A DNA stretch of 64,000 nt from Bryobacterales bacterium (GCA_020852755.1 JADZAF010000036.1:1-64000); one strand, 5' to 3'. Numbered from the stretch's first letter, positions 44,046-54,150 are shown. The notes: generated by a model from the sequence alone, not told the origin. Translations and numbers: made by a program.

Positions 44046-45470
44046 ATGCGGTGTGAGAAGAGGCTCTCGACCCGCCGGGCCCTGCTGCGGCAGGCCGCGG
44101 CGGCGGCGGGGTTGGGCGCAATATTCAAGATGACCGAAGAGCCCGCGGCCGGGCAGCCGCGCCGGGGACGTCCCCCGGTGCGCTACGGCCCGATCAACAA
44201 GTACTCGGCGCCCAGCGATCTCCGGATCACGGACATGCGGGCGCTCACCATCGCCGCCAACTTCGACTACCCCATCATCCGCCTGGACACAAACCAGGGC
44301 GTCTACGGATTGGGGGAGGTGCGGGACGCAGGCACCCGGAACAGCGCCCTCATGCTCAAGCAGTTCGTGGTCGGCGCCAATCCGCTGAATATCGCGGAGG
44401 TCCTCCGCACCATCCGGCCTTACGCCTGGCACGGCCGGCAGGGCGGCGGCTACTCGGCCGTGGACCTGGCGCTGCACGACATTGTCGGCAAGGTTTTCGG
44501 AGTGCCGGTCTGGCGGCTGCTGGGCGACAAGTATCACGACCGCATCCGGATGTACTGCGACACCGTCAGCTCCAAGGACCCCAAGGTGTACGCCGGGCGG
44601 ATGCTGGCTCGCAAGAAGGCAGGCTACACGTTCTTCAAGATGGACCTCCAGACCATGGAGCTGGTCGGGGACAAGCCCGGGGCGGTGGACTATCGGGGGG
44701 TGGCCACCCCCAAGGGCCTGCAGATGCTGTGCGACTACATCGCGGCCATACGGGACGTAATCGGCTACGATGCGCCGCTCTCGGCGGACCACTTCGGCCG
44801 CCTGGACGTTCACGATTCCATCAACTATGCCCGCGCCTTCGAGCCCTACCGCCTGGCCTGGGCCGAAGACCTGCTGCAGGTGGGCACCCTGAACCGCGGA
44901 GACGCGCCCCTGAACTGGCGCGCCTACAAGCAGATCAAGGCCTCGACCACGACTCCCGTGGGCGGGTTCGAGAGCCTCTTCGGGCTGGAGGAGGGGTTCA
45001 AGCCCTTCATCGATAACGACGCGGTCGGCGTGATCCATCCGGATCCCGGAACCTCCGGCCAGTGCCGCGAGACCAAGCGGATCTGCGATTACGCCGCGCA
45101 GTTCGGCATCCCGACCGCCATCCACATGGCCGGCTCGCCGTTGGGCACCATGGGCGCGGTCCACACCGTGGCGACGGTGGAGAACTTCCTCTCCATGGAA
45201 TGCCACGCGGTGGATTTCATGTCCTGGTGGCAGGAACTGGTGACTGGCGTCCCCAAGCCGTTCATCAACCAGGGCTACATCACGGTGCCGGACACGCCAG
45301 GACTGGGAATCGAGCTGAACGAACCTGTAGTGAAGGAGCACCTGCGCTATCCCGGCTACTTCGAACCCACCACCGATTGGGATAAGGCCACGGCCCGGCC
45401 CCAGGGGGTTGCAGGCTATCCGCATTTCAACGAACACGGCGAGTGGGTGGTGACGCAGTCCGAGCGCTGA
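44046..45470 (+). CDS. Tat-exported enolase-superfamily enzyme (mandelate racemase/muconate lactonising group)
   Basis: A 474-residue protein. The N-terminus has a twin-arginine signal (STRRALLRQAAAAAGLGAIF). The remainder is an enolase-superfamily capping domain plus barrel: ITDMRALTIAANFDYPIIRLDTN, a Lys-x-Asp in FFKMDLQ, metal ligands in LSADHFGRLD and LAWAEDLL, Glu in VGGFESLFG, and a catalytic-type His in AIHMAGSP. Members dehydrate or racemise sugar acids; the substrate here is unknown. Export is unusual for this superfamily but recurs in the window. AAAGGAG lies before the ATG. Confidence 0.85.
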   Translation: MRCEKRLSTRRALLRQAAAAAGLGAIFKMTEEPAAGQPRRGRPPVRYGPINKYSAPSDLRITDMRALTIAANFDYPIIRLDTNQGVYGLGEVRDAGTRNSALMLKQFVVGANPLNIAEVLRTIRPYAWHGRQGGGYSAVDLALHDIVGKVFGVPVWRLLGDKYHDRIRMYCDTVSSKDPKVYAGRMLARKKAGYTFFKMDLQTMELVGDKPGAVDYRGVATPKGLQMLCDYIAAIRDVIGYDAPLSADHFGRLDVHDSINYARAFEPYRLAWAEDLLQVGTLNRGDAPLNWRAYKQIKASTTTPVGGFESLFGLEEGFKPFIDNDAVGVIHPDPGTSGQCRETKRICDYAAQFGIPTAIHMAGSPLGTMGAVHTVATVENFLSMECHAVDFMSWWQELVTGVPKPFINQGYITVPDTPGLGIELNEPVVKEHLRYPGYFEPTTDWDKATARPQGVAGYPHFNEHGEWVVTQSER

Positions 45471-45491
45471 CTTGAGCCGGCGCGCAGCACC

Positions 45492-46217
45492 GTGAACCTG
45501 GGCTTGGCAGCGTTCTGTTTTCGGAGCCTGTGCCGGGAATACGGCTCGGGCTTCCTGGTGCACGTGGTCCTTGCCCATCCGCTGGCTGCCGTGCGAGGCA
45601 TGGCACGCCACGCGGCGGGCCGGGCCTCGACGCTCGTGCGCTGGCAGGGTGGAGAAGGCAGCCTGGTGGGCATAGGCTACTGCCTGAAACCGCTCACCCC
45701 TGCCTGCCCCGCCGGCCGGGCCAACCACCGCTGCCTGGTTTTCGAAGGCGAGTTCGACCAGGGTTCGCCGCCCTGCCGGGATTGCCTGGTCCGCGCCATC
45801 GGGCAACAAGCCCTTGCCGCGGGAAGTACGGTTTACGTGATGACATCGGCCCGGGACATCCTCAGCGACGTTCTTCTGCCGGCTCTCTCGCTCCGGCGGT
45901 TCAGCAGCGCCCTGTTGACTATGTGCCGCTACTCTTTCGAGCCGATGCTTCTGGCGCTGGCGATCTGCCGGATCGAAGCCCGGCTGATCCCGTTCTTGCA
46001 CGGCGATTGCCGGGACTATGCTGCCTGGCGGCGCGCCGATACCGGCGACAAGCCGGAACAAACGCTGCTGGACGAGGCGGTTCTGCGGGAATTGACTTCC
46101 ACCCTGGCCGGCGCCGGGCAGGAGAATCCGGCTACCGGCTTCCGTAAGGCGGGCAACCTGTACGAGCCGAACACCGGGCCTGCTAACTTTCAGCCGCAAC
46201 TCTCGTCTCTTCCTTAA
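45492..46217 (+). CDS. Cys-rich protein of unknown function
   Basis: A 241-residue protein with ten cysteines, including CRDC (95-98) and Cys145, Cys159, Cys173. The region VYVMTSARDILSDVLLPAL (114-132) and GDCRDYAAWRRADTGDKPEQTLL (171-193) look conserved and structured, but I know no named family. A metal or Fe-S site is possible. GTG start at 45492 has a weak ribosome site. Its stop overlaps the next ATG (TAATG), so it is coupled to the beta-lactamase-like gene. Another frame over the same area (45530-46147) was considered less likely. Confidence 0.65.
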   Translation: MNLGLAAFCFRSLCREYGSGFLVHVVLAHPLAAVRGMARHAAGRASTLVRWQGGEGSLVGIGYCLKPLTPACPAGRANHRCLVFEGEFDQGSPPCRDCLVRAIGQQALAAGSTVYVMTSARDILSDVLLPALSLRRFSSALLTMCRYSFEPMLLALAICRIEARLIPFLHGDCRDYAAWRRADTGDKPEQTLLDEAVLRELTSTLAGAGQENPATGFRKAGNLYEPNTGPANFQPQLSSLP

Positions 46218-47344
46218 TGCCCAATGCTGTCTCCCGGCGCTTCTTTCTGAGGGGCGCCGCGGCTGCCCCGTTGCCGGCCGCCGGCTGGAAGTCCGGAAGG
46301 CCCGTCGCTTACCTGGAGGAACTCAGCCGGCTGATGCGCGCGGCGCCGGTGCCCGGCGCGGCCATCGGGGTGTTGCACGGCCACCGGCTCTCCTGGATCG
46401 CTCCCCTGGGTGTCCGGGCCGAAGGTTCCGGGGACCGTGTCACCGCTTCCACGCTCTTCCATGCCGCGAGCCTGACGAAGCAGGTGGTCGCCCACGCGGC
46501 TTTCATCCTGCGGGACCACGGCAAGCTCGACTTCGACCGGCCGCTCGCCGCCTATCTCGACGGCCTGCGCAATCTCGCCGCCCGGACCGTCACCGCGCGC
46601 CACGTGCTCAGTCATTCCTCCGGTTTCCCTAACTGGCGTTCGGCGGGACCCTCGGAGCCGGCCCCGGATCTGGCGCCCGCGTTTCCGCCCGGCTCCCGAT
46701 ATCGTTACTCCGGGGAAGGTTTCTTCTATCTGCAACGGGTTCTGGAACAAGTCGGCGGAACGGGTATCGGCCGGATCGTCTCCGAACTGGTGTTCGAGCC
46801 GCTGGGGATGACTTCGACCACGCTGATCTGGGACCCCGGCACCCTGGACCGTACGGCGCTGCCTCACGACCGGCAGGGGGAGATCCGCACAGGCTGGGAC
46901 AGCGGCGCGCGCGCCCTTCGAGCCCACGCAGCCCGCGTCGGACAACCGGTGAACGTCCTGCGCTACGAGGAGTATGCCGCCGCCCTCCGGCGAACGCTCC
47001 CCAACGGGATCATTCCCAACGCGGCCTCCAGCCTGGTCACCTCGGCCGAAGACTACGCCCGCTTCGTCGCCGCCGCCGTGCGCAACCCGGAACTGGACCG
47101 GCAGCAGGTGAAGATCAACGAATCTCTGGGCTGGGGCCTGGGATGGGCGATCGAGCGGACCGCGGGGCGTACGTATCTGTGGCAGTGGGGCGACAACCCC
47201 GGCTTCAAGAACTTCGTGCTCGCGGAGCCTTCAACCGGGAACGCCGTTTTCGTATTCACCAACGGAGACAGCGGCGCCCGCGTCTATGACCGCGCCGTAA
47301 CCCACATCACCGGGCACGACCACCCGGCCCTGTTCTGGCTTTGA
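46217..47344 (+). CDS. Tat-exported serine beta-lactamase-like hydrolase
   Basis: A 375-residue protein of the class C beta-lactamase/esterase/DD-peptidase family. A twin-arginine signal (VSRRFFLRGAAAAPL) opens the protein. The SxxK motif is Ser85-Leu-Thr-Lys88 (HAASLTKQVV), the second motif is Tyr164-Ser-Gly (RYRYSGEGFFYL) and WGDNPGFKNFV near the end replaces the K-T-G box. The changed boxes fit esterases and peptidases better than true beta-lactamases. Coupled by TAATG to the Cys-rich gene and followed 61 bp later by the tricorn gene. Confidence 0.82.
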   Translation: MPNAVSRRFFLRGAAAAPLPAAGWKSGRPVAYLEELSRLMRAAPVPGAAIGVLHGHRLSWIAPLGVRAEGSGDRVTASTLFHAASLTKQVVAHAAFILRDHGKLDFDRPLAAYLDGLRNLAARTVTARHVLSHSSGFPNWRSAGPSEPAPDLAPAFPPGSRYRYSGEGFFYLQRVLEQVGGTGIGRIVSELVFEPLGMTSTTLIWDPGTLDRTALPHDRQGEIRTGWDSGARALRAHAARVGQPVNVLRYEEYAAALRRTLPNGIIPNAASSLVTSAEDYARFVAAAVRNPELDRQQVKINESLGWGLGWAIERTAGRTYLWQWGDNPGFKNFVLAEPSTGNAVFVFTNGDSGARVYDRAVTHITGHDHPALFWL

Positions 47345-47405
47345 AGGAACTTGCCCGGTGCTGTCCCCGTATATACTGAATTCACTCAGGAATCCAGGAG
47401 GGCCC

Positions 47406-50400
47406 GTGCGTCTGACAGTCCTTTCGCTTGCGTTCGCGGCCGCCGGTTTTGCCGCCGGCGAGCCTTTGCTTCTCCAAGAACCCGCGCTCAGCAAAACCCA
47501 CATCGTCTTCGTCTACGCCGGCGATCTGTGGAGCGTTCCTCGCGCCGGAGGCGATGCCGCGCGGCTAACCAGCGGGACCGGGCATGAGACCGACCCGGCG
47601 TTTTCGCCGGACGGCGGGACCGTCGCCTTCACCGGCGAATACGACGGCAACGTCGATGTCTTCGTGGTTTCCGCTTCAGGCGGCGTCCCGAAGCGCCTGA
47701 CCTGGCACCCCGGACCCGATCGCGTGCTGGGCTGGACCCCGGACGGCAAGCGCGTCCTGTTCACTTCGCCGCGCGCGGCCTACTCCTACTTCACCGAGAT
47801 CTTCACCATATCGCTGGACGGCGGACCCGCGGAGAAACTGCCGCTGCCCACCGGCTACGAAGCCGCGATGTCTCCCGACGGGCAGTCGATCGCCTACGAG
47901 CCGACCGGCCGCGCCTTCTCGATGTGGAAGGGTTATCGCGGCGGGCGCACCACGCGCATCTGGCTGGCCCGGCTCTCCGACAGCACCGTCACCAAGGTGC
48001 CGCGCGAGAACTCCAACGACTTCAATCCCATGTGGGGAACAGACCGGGTCTGGTTCCTCTCGGACCGCAACGGCCCCGTGACGCTTTTCTACTACGACCT
48101 CAAGACCAAAGCCGTGCGCGAGGCCGTTCCGAACCGGGGCCTGGATCTCAAATCAGCCTCGCTCGGCCCGGATGCCATCGCCTACGAACAGTTCGGCGGC
48201 ATCCATCTCTACGACCTGAAATCCGGCCGGACGAAGCCCGTTCCGATCCGCGTGCAGGGCGATTTTCCGGAACTGCGCGCCCGCTTCGTCAACGTGGGCA
48301 GGCGGCTGGGCAGTCCCGCCCTGTCGCCCAGCGGCGCCCGGGCCATATTCGCCTCCCGTGGCGAGATCCTCACCGTGCCGGCCGAGAAGGGCGATCCCCG
48401 CAACCTGACCAATACTCCGGGGGTGATGGAACGCGATCCCCAATGGTCGCCCGACGGGAAGACCATTGCGTACCTCTCGGACGAGTCAGGAGAGTACGCG
48501 CTGCACCTGCGCCCCCAAAGCGGCTCCGGCGAGGTGACCAGGATCGAGTTGAAGCCCGGATTCTACACGTCGCTGCGTTATGCGCCGGACAGCAGGAAGA
48601 TCGCCATGGTGGACAGCTTCTTCCGGCTCTGGTACGTCGACCTGGACAGCGGGAAGCAGGTCGAGGTGGCGAACGACTACTACCAGATGCGCAACGGCAA
48701 CATCTCCGGCGCCTGGTCCCCGGACAGCCAGTGGCTGGCCTACTCCAAGGTCTTGCCCAACGGCCTGGCCGCCATCCACCTCTATTCGCTCGCCCGCGGC
48801 AGCTCCACGCAGATCACCGACGGCCTGAGCGACGCCATCAACCCGGTCTTCGACAAGGACGGCAAGTATCTCTACTTCACGGCCAGCACCGACTCCCGCG
48901 GGGTCGGGCTGGAGATTCAGGCCACCTCCCGAACCTTCACAAGTTCCATCTACCTCGTGGTTCTCGATAAGACCCTGCCCTCCCCGTTCGCTCCCGAAAG
49001 CGATGAAGAGAAGGCGGCGGAAGAGAAGAAACCGGCCGAGGCCGCGAAGGCCGAGCCGCCGGCTGCCGCTGCTCCGAAGCCGGAAATGGCGAAGCCGAAG
49101 CCCGGGCCTGTCGCCGTGAAGATCGACCTGGACGGCATCGACCAGCGCATCCTGTCCCTGCCCATGCCGCCGCGCCGTTACGTGGGGCTCCAGGTGGCCA
49201 AGGCGGGCGTGCTGCTCGCGCTCGAGTTGCCAGCGGTGCCCGCCGGGCCTCCGCCCGGAGGGCCCGGAGCCGGTTTCGGCCTGGCCGTCCATCGCTACGA
49301 CCTCAAGGCTCGCAAGAGCGACGTGCCGCTGAGCGGCGTGAGCGCCTTCCAGATGTCCTGGGGCGGCGAAAAGGCGCTGTACCGGCAGGGAGAGAACTGG
49401 AAGATCACCGCGCTGCGGCCCATGCCGGGGCCGGGTGCGCCCGCCGCGGGCCCGACACCGCCGCCCGGCGGCCCCTCTCAAGGCGCGCTGAAGACGGAGG
49501 GAATCGAAGTGCGCGTAGACCCTGTCCAGGAGTGGGCGCAGATGTACCGCGAAACCTTCCGGATCGAACGCGACTGGTTCTACGACCGTAACATCCACGG
49601 CTTCGACCTGAAGGCCGCGGAGAAGAAGTACGAGCCGTACTTGAAGAATCTGGCCTCGCGGCGGGACCTGACCTACCTGATCCAGGAGATGTTGGGCTCG
49701 ATGGTCGTGGGGCACCTGGGGACCGGCGGCGGCGACATCCCCGAGGTGAAGCGCGTCCAGACCGGACTGCTGGGCGCCGACTACGAGGTCGCAAGCGGCC
49801 GGTACCGCTTCACCCGGGTCTACAGCGGCGAGAACTGGAACCCGCAGCTCACCGCCCCGCTGACGCAGCCCGGGGTGAACGTCAAGGCCGGTGAGTATCT
49901 GCTGGCCGTGAACGGCCGCGAGGTACGGGCCCAGGACAACGTCTACAGCTTCTTCGAGGGCCTGGCGGGGAAATCGGTGGTTCTGAAAGTGGGCCCGGAT
50001 GCGAACGGCGCGGGCGCGCGCGACGTGACCGTGGTTCCCGTGGCCGATGAGAGCCGGCTGCGGCACCTCGCCTGGATCGAGGAGAACCGCCGCAAGGTGG
50101 ACCGGATGACCAGCGGCAGGGTGGCCTACCTCTACATGCCCGACACCGCCACCGGTGGCCTCACCGCGTTCAACCGCTACTTCTATGCGCAGATCGGCAG
50201 GGAAGCGCTGATCGTGGACGAGCGCTTCAACGGCGGCGGCCTGCTGGCTACCGATATCGCCGAGATCCTCAACCGCAAGCCGCTCAGCGCCGTGGCCAAC
50301 CGCGTGGGCGCGGCCGATCCCGTGCAACCGCAGGGCATTTTCGGCCCGAAGGTGATGATCATCAATGAGCGCGCGGGCTCGGGCGGCGACGCCATGCCCT

Positions 50401-50735
50401 GGTACTTCAAACGGTCCGGAGCGGGCAAGCTGATCGGAACCCGCACCTGGGGCGGACTGGTCGGCATGGCCGGCGCGCCTCAGTTGATGGACGGGGGCAT
50501 GGTGAGCGCTCCGAGTTCCGGCGTGTACAACCCCATCAGCGGCGAGTGGGAAGTGGAGAATATCGGCGTGGCGCCCGATATCGAGGTGGAACTCGACCCG
50601 GCGGAGGTGCGCAAAGGCCGCGATCCGCAACTGGAGAAAGCAGTCGAAGTGGTGCTGGAGGAGCTGAAGAAAAATCCGCCTCCGAAGCTGCGCCGCCCCG
50701 CTTTTCCGAACTATCACCGCCCGGGCGGAAAGTAG
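47406..50735 (+). CDS. Tricorn-type protease (S41 family), exported
   Basis: A protein of about 1109 residues. It has a signal peptide (1-18), two WD40/TolB-like propellers (repeats such as DPAFSPDGGTVAFTGEY and DPQWSPDGKTIAYLSDE), a Pro/Ala/Lys linker near residue 545-580, a PDZ domain (about 830-900: GVNVKAGEYLLAVNGREV) and the C-terminal S41 core. Catalytic features are VDERFNGGGLLATDIAEIL and NERAGSGGDAMPWYF with the nucleophile Ser. It degrades oligopeptides, here probably in the periplasm. GTG at 47406 has AGGAGG four bases upstream. Confidence 0.92.
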   Translation: MRLTVLSLAFAAAGFAAGEPLLLQEPALSKTHIVFVYAGDLWSVPRAGGDAARLTSGTGHETDPAFSPDGGTVAFTGEYDGNVDVFVVSASGGVPKRLTWHPGPDRVLGWTPDGKRVLFTSPRAAYSYFTEIFTISLDGGPAEKLPLPTGYEAAMSPDGQSIAYEPTGRAFSMWKGYRGGRTTRIWLARLSDSTVTKVPRENSNDFNPMWGTDRVWFLSDRNGPVTLFYYDLKTKAVREAVPNRGLDLKSASLGPDAIAYEQFGGIHLYDLKSGRTKPVPIRVQGDFPELRARFVNVGRRLGSPALSPSGARAIFASRGEILTVPAEKGDPRNLTNTPGVMERDPQWSPDGKTIAYLSDESGEYALHLRPQSGSGEVTRIELKPGFYTSLRYAPDSRKIAMVDSFFRLWYVDLDSGKQVEVANDYYQMRNGNISGAWSPDSQWLAYSKVLPNGLAAIHLYSLARGSSTQITDGLSDAINPVFDKDGKYLYFTASTDSRGVGLEIQATSRTFTSSIYLVVLDKTLPSPFAPESDEEKAAEEKKPAEAAKAEPPAAAAPKPEMAKPKPGPVAVKIDLDGIDQRILSLPMPPRRYVGLQVAKAGVLLALELPAVPAGPPPGGPGAGFGLAVHRYDLKARKSDVPLSGVSAFQMSWGGEKALYRQGENWKITALRPMPGPGAPAAGPTPPPGGPSQGALKTEGIEVRVDPVQEWAQMYRETFRIERDWFYDRNIHGFDLKAAEKKYEPYLKNLASRRDLTYLIQEMLGSMVVGHLGTGGGDIPEVKRVQTGLLGADYEVASGRYRFTRVYSGENWNPQLTAPLTQPGVNVKAGEYLLAVNGREVRAQDNVYSFFEGLAGKSVVLKVGPDANGAGARDVTVVPVADESRLRHLAWIEENRRKVDRMTSGRVAYLYMPDTATGGLTAFNRYFYAQIGREALIVDERFNGGGLLATDIAEILNRKPLSAVANRVGAADPVQPQGIFGPKVMIINERAGSGGDAMPWYFKRSGAGKLIGTRTWGGLVGMAGAPQLMDGGMVSAPSSGVYNPISGEWEVENIGVAPDIEVELDPAEVRKGRDPQLEKAVEVVLEELKKNPPPKLRRPAFPNYHRPGGK

Positions 50736-50740
50736 CGGCG

Positions 50741-52528
50741 CTACTGCCCGCAGACCGTCGCGCAGCCTTCCGCGGCGGGGTTCAGGCCGCAGTACATGGC
50801 GTTGACCAGCGATCCGGGATGGTTCTCGATATCGCCGCTCAACTCCCAAAGCATGAGTCCGCCCAGCCCCTTGCCGCGGGCGTAAGCCGCCTTCCCGCAG
50901 ACCGATTTTGTGTCGTCGTAGCTCAGGAAGCCCAGGCCCTGCTTCCGGCTGATCTGCCAGGTCACGGTCGGAACCTCCGCCGCGGTGTCGTAGGCATACG
51001 CACCCTTCGGCAGGATGTTGAGGACGATGTCCTGGTAGTCGAAGACGCCGGTCGTGCCCGCCTGCCCGCCGTCCCAGGTGCCTGCCGGGACGCCGCTGAA
51101 GGCCTGGAACAGGCCCAGGATAGCGGGGTTGCCTCCAGCGGCGTTGGTCACCTTGGCGTAAGACCGGCCGTAGGCCGGCACTCCGGCGCTGATCAGTGAC
51201 GGCGGCACACCTGCGGCGATGTGTCCTTCCGCGCACGCGGACAGGGTGAAGCGCGGTTCCCCGGAATCGCCGGGGTTGAGCGCGAGCTGGCTGTGGTGGC
51301 CGGTGCGGGAATCCCAGGGCCCGTGCAGGTCGTAGGCCATCAAATTGATGCCGTCCAGGTAGGGAACCATGCCCGCCAGGTTCATTTCCTCTTCATACAG
51401 GCGTGGATTGCACGAGTTGGCTATCGTCAGCATTTTGCCCGCGGATACGAACATCGGCCGGCAGGCGGCCAGAGTGGTCACGTAATTGTCCTTGTCGATT
51501 CCGGGCCGGTAGCTGTTGTCCCCTTCCCCGGGATCGCCCGGATACTCCCAATCGAGGTCCGCCCCGTCGAACCCGTAGCTCATCACGAAATTCAGCAGGC
51601 TGTCGCAGAAGTGCTGTCGCTTGACCTGGTCCGCGAAGACGTCCGAGAAGTGGTTGGACCAGGTCCACCCGCCCACCGAAATGAGAGTCTTTATATGGGG
51701 ATACTGGCTCTTCAGGATGTTCAGCTGCTGGAAGTTGCCCTTGTAGGCGGCGCCCGGCGGCTCGTTGCCGAAGATCTTGCCTGTGTCGGCGAACTCGTCG
51801 CCCAGCACCACGGAACCGTCCGGAAGCAGGTTGGCGAAAGCGTAGTTGATGCGGGTCAGTTTCTCCGCCGGAATGTGATCGACTCCCGGCTGGTGCTCGT
51901 TGACGTAATACTCGCGCGCGTATAGGCTCCAGGAGGTGTAGTAGCCGGTGATTTGCGGACCGCTGGGCGGAGGCGGTGGCGGCGGAGTCCCCGAAGCGAT
52001 CTCCACGTACATGTGATCCACGTTCAACGTGGCATGGTTCTTGCGCCCGGCCGTCCGGTCGGTATCGACCGCCCGCACCAGCAGCGAGCCGGCCACGCCG
52101 GCCGCGAAATCGTAGCTGTAGAGCGAGAGCGTTTCGCTGTTGACGGTCAGCATGGCCGTCCAGCTCTGCCCTCCGTCCCGCGAGAACGCGAAGCTGAAAT
52201 TATCGCCGTCGCCGCCGGCGTCCAGCCGCGAAGCCCGGACGAAGAAACGGTAGCTGCCGCCCGCCGCCACGTCGAACTGCCAGCGGTGCTCCAGCAGGTC
52301 GGCGCGCTTCGGCGGAGGCCCGATGGCCGCGTCTTGCTCCACGAGCACTTCCACCGCGCCGCCCGCGTCCTGAGTGGCGGTATGGTCCCCGGTTCTGGTC
52401 CCGGCAACCGTGTTCTCCGCGACCGCGAAACATTGGAGCGGATCGGCGCCGGTGCAGCCCGTAGCCGCGGAAAGGGTGACCGTTACGGTCAACAGGAACG
52501 TGAGGAGCGGGATCATCCGGAGCGTCAC
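50741..52528 (-). CDS. Secreted GH18 chitinase
   Basis: A protein of about 595 residues. After the signal peptide comes a beta-sandwich domain (about 30-190) of carbohydrate-binding type, a poly-Pro linker, and the GH18 barrel (about 195-595). The catalytic motif DGADLDWEYP (DxxDxDxE) is intact, SVGGWTWSNHFSDVF precedes it and LMAYDLHGPWD follows; PGD-type loop insert is present. It hydrolyses chitin or related GlcNAc polymers by substrate-assisted retention. GTG at 52528 has GGGAGG five to six bases upstream. It converges on the tricorn gene with a 5-bp gap. Confidence 0.95.
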   Translation of the reverse strand: MTLRMIPLLTFLLTVTVTLSAATGCTGADPLQCFAVAENTVAGTRTGDHTATQDAGGAVEVLVEQDAAIGPPPKRADLLEHRWQFDVAAGGSYRFFVRASRLDAGGDGDNFSFAFSRDGGQSWTAMLTVNSETLSLYSYDFAAGVAGSLLVRAVDTDRTAGRKNHATLNVDHMYVEIASGTPPPPPPPSGPQITGYYTSWSLYAREYYVNEHQPGVDHIPAEKLTRINYAFANLLPDGSVVLGDEFADTGKIFGNEPPGAAYKGNFQQLNILKSQYPHIKTLISVGGWTWSNHFSDVFADQVKRQHFCDSLLNFVMSYGFDGADLDWEYPGDPGEGDNSYRPGIDKDNYVTTLAACRPMFVSAGKMLTIANSCNPRLYEEEMNLAGMVPYLDGINLMAYDLHGPWDSRTGHHSQLALNPGDSGEPRFTLSACAEGHIAAGVPPSLISAGVPAYGRSYAKVTNAAGGNPAILGLFQAFSGVPAGTWDGGQAGTTGVFDYQDIVLNILPKGAYAYDTAAEVPTVTWQISRKQGLGFLSYDDTKSVCGKAAYARGKGLGGLMLWELSGDIENHPGSLVNAMYCGLNPAAEGCATVCGQ

Positions 52529-52637
52529 ACCAACCTCCCTGGGTTTGCAGGACGCCTGCAATTGTACACCGCGCCTTGCCACGGCCGGTGGCCTGGCGGC
52601 AGGATGAGAGTTCCAGTCCTGCCCGCTCCGCCCGTTC

Positions 52638-54062
52638 CTACAGCGATGCCAGGGCCGCCTGTAACATGGCCCGGGTGTAAGCCACGTTGTAGGCGAGCCC
52701 GGTGTACCCTCCGCCGCCCGGGTAGCCCGGAAGGCGGCCGCCCGGCGCGCGCTCCCGGTCGTAATCCAGGGCGCGCTGGTGCTCGGGATAGATCATGTGG
52801 TTGTACCCGTTGCGCACCAGCGCCCGCATGACGCCGAACATGTCCACCATGCCGTTGTCCACGAAGACTTCCTGATACTTCTCGTAGGGCTTCTCCACGA
52901 TGACGTTGCGGTAGTGGACGTGGTTGATGCGCTTGCGGCTGCCGAAATACTCCGCCACGGCCACCGGGTCTTCGCCCATCTCCCGGGTGACGCCGCAATC
53001 GTAGGTGATGCCGTTGGCCGGGCTGTTGACGATGCTGATCAGCCGCTTCCAGCCCGCCAGGCTGCCCATGATCTGCTGGGAGCCGCGGCTGATGGGCGCC
53101 GGAGGATCGTTGGGGTGCAGGGCCAGTTTCACGCCCGCCTTTTCAGCCGCGGGAACGGCCGCCTTGAGAAACCAGGTGATGTTGGCCCACATCTCTTCCA
53201 GCGTGCGCGCGCCCTCGCGCGGCAGGGCCGGCAGATCCTTGACCTTCACCTTGCGCGCGTTGGGGAAAGCGGCCAGGGTCTCGGGAGTGATCCGTCCGTT
53301 CTCGTCACGGTAGATGGGCTGCACCACCAGGTTGTTCTCGTCCACCAGCAGCTCGAGTTCGTAATCGAACGCCGTGTAGCCCGCCCTGGCCCGGCCGACG
53401 GTCTCGTAGTAGCCTTCGATAACCCGGTGCGCGTAGAAATTGTACTCGACGATGGGCATCCCGCCTTTGCCCGCCGCCTCGATGGAAGCGATGACGGACT
53501 CCATATCCTTGCCGCGATCCTCGCGGCCGTAGATGATGCTGTTCGGGATATTGATCATGGCGTGGTAGGCCACCAGCCCGTGTTCCTTGGCGCTCTGGAC
53601 AGCGCGGGTCACGGCCTCCACCGTCCAGGGCGTGCCCCCGATGCCCACATAGATCAGGTGGCTGACGCCCAGCTGGCGAATGCGCTGATAGCCGGCTGAC
53701 GGGTCGCCGAAAAATCCGGGTCTCCGGCCGGACTCCGGCGCGGGGGCGGGCGGAGCCGGCTGCGCGGAAGGCGCCAGGAAGCCGCCATACTGCCCCATCA
53801 TGCGGCCGCGGCCCTGGCCCGGTCCGCGCCCGGGTCCGGGACCGCCCGGACCAGCCGCCTCTCTGCCGGGCGGCTGCGGGGGCGCGGGCAGCGGCCGGCC
53901 TCCGTCGCCGGCCGATAGACAGATCTTCGGCGTGTTCGGCCCTTCCTCGATGGGCCACCTGCGCGGCGCGGAAGCGGCCACAGCGGCCTCCGCCAGCGAC
54001 TGGGCAAGCACGACGCCGCTTGCCCCCTGCATCATTTGCCGTCGTGAAAACCGGGTTGCCAT
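52638..54062 (-). CDS. Tat-exported mannonate-dehydratase-like (UxuA family) protein
   Basis: A 474-residue protein. It begins with a twin-arginine signal (FSRRQMMQGASGVVLAQSL), then a Pro/Gly-rich spacer (about 60-110) before the xylose-isomerase-like barrel. Metal- and substrate-site patterns resemble UxuA: LALHPNDPPAPISRG, ITYDCGVTREMG, INHVHYRNV and EVFVDNGMVDM. UxuA dehydrates D-mannonate in uronate breakdown, normally in the cytoplasm. ATG at 54062 has AGGGAGG seven bases upstream; the upstream ATG would contain this site. Substrate unknown. Confidence 0.85.
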   Translation of the reverse strand: MATRFSRRQMMQGASGVVLAQSLAEAAVAASAPRRWPIEEGPNTPKICLSAGDGGRPLPAPPQPPGREAAGPGGPGPGRGPGQGRGRMMGQYGGFLAPSAQPAPPAPAPESGRRPGFFGDPSAGYQRIRQLGVSHLIYVGIGGTPWTVEAVTRAVQSAKEHGLVAYHAMINIPNSIIYGREDRGKDMESVIASIEAAGKGGMPIVEYNFYAHRVIEGYYETVGRARAGYTAFDYELELLVDENNLVVQPIYRDENGRITPETLAAFPNARKVKVKDLPALPREGARTLEEMWANITWFLKAAVPAAEKAGVKLALHPNDPPAPISRGSQQIMGSLAGWKRLISIVNSPANGITYDCGVTREMGEDPVAVAEYFGSRKRINHVHYRNVIVEKPYEKYQEVFVDNGMVDMFGVMRALVRNGYNHMIYPEHQRALDYDRERAPGGRLPGYPGGGGYTGLAYNVAYTRAMLQAALASL

Positions 54063-54150
54063 AGGAATCCTCCCTTGCATTGTAGCCGTGCCGGGGGCCG
54101 GCGTCAGCGGGCCGCGCCCGCGCGCAGGATAATGGCGGGGGAGTCATGAC

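Noticed and set aside
45530-46147. Alternative frame of 205 codons over the Cys-rich gene
   Set aside because: Low-complexity Arg/Gly/Pro composition; the other frame has patterned segments and couples to the next start codon.
48486-51236. A 916-codon open frame antisense to the tricorn gene
   Set aside because: Composition is His/Arg/Gly-rich, as expected from antisense reading; the sense protein has clear propeller, PDZ and S41 features.
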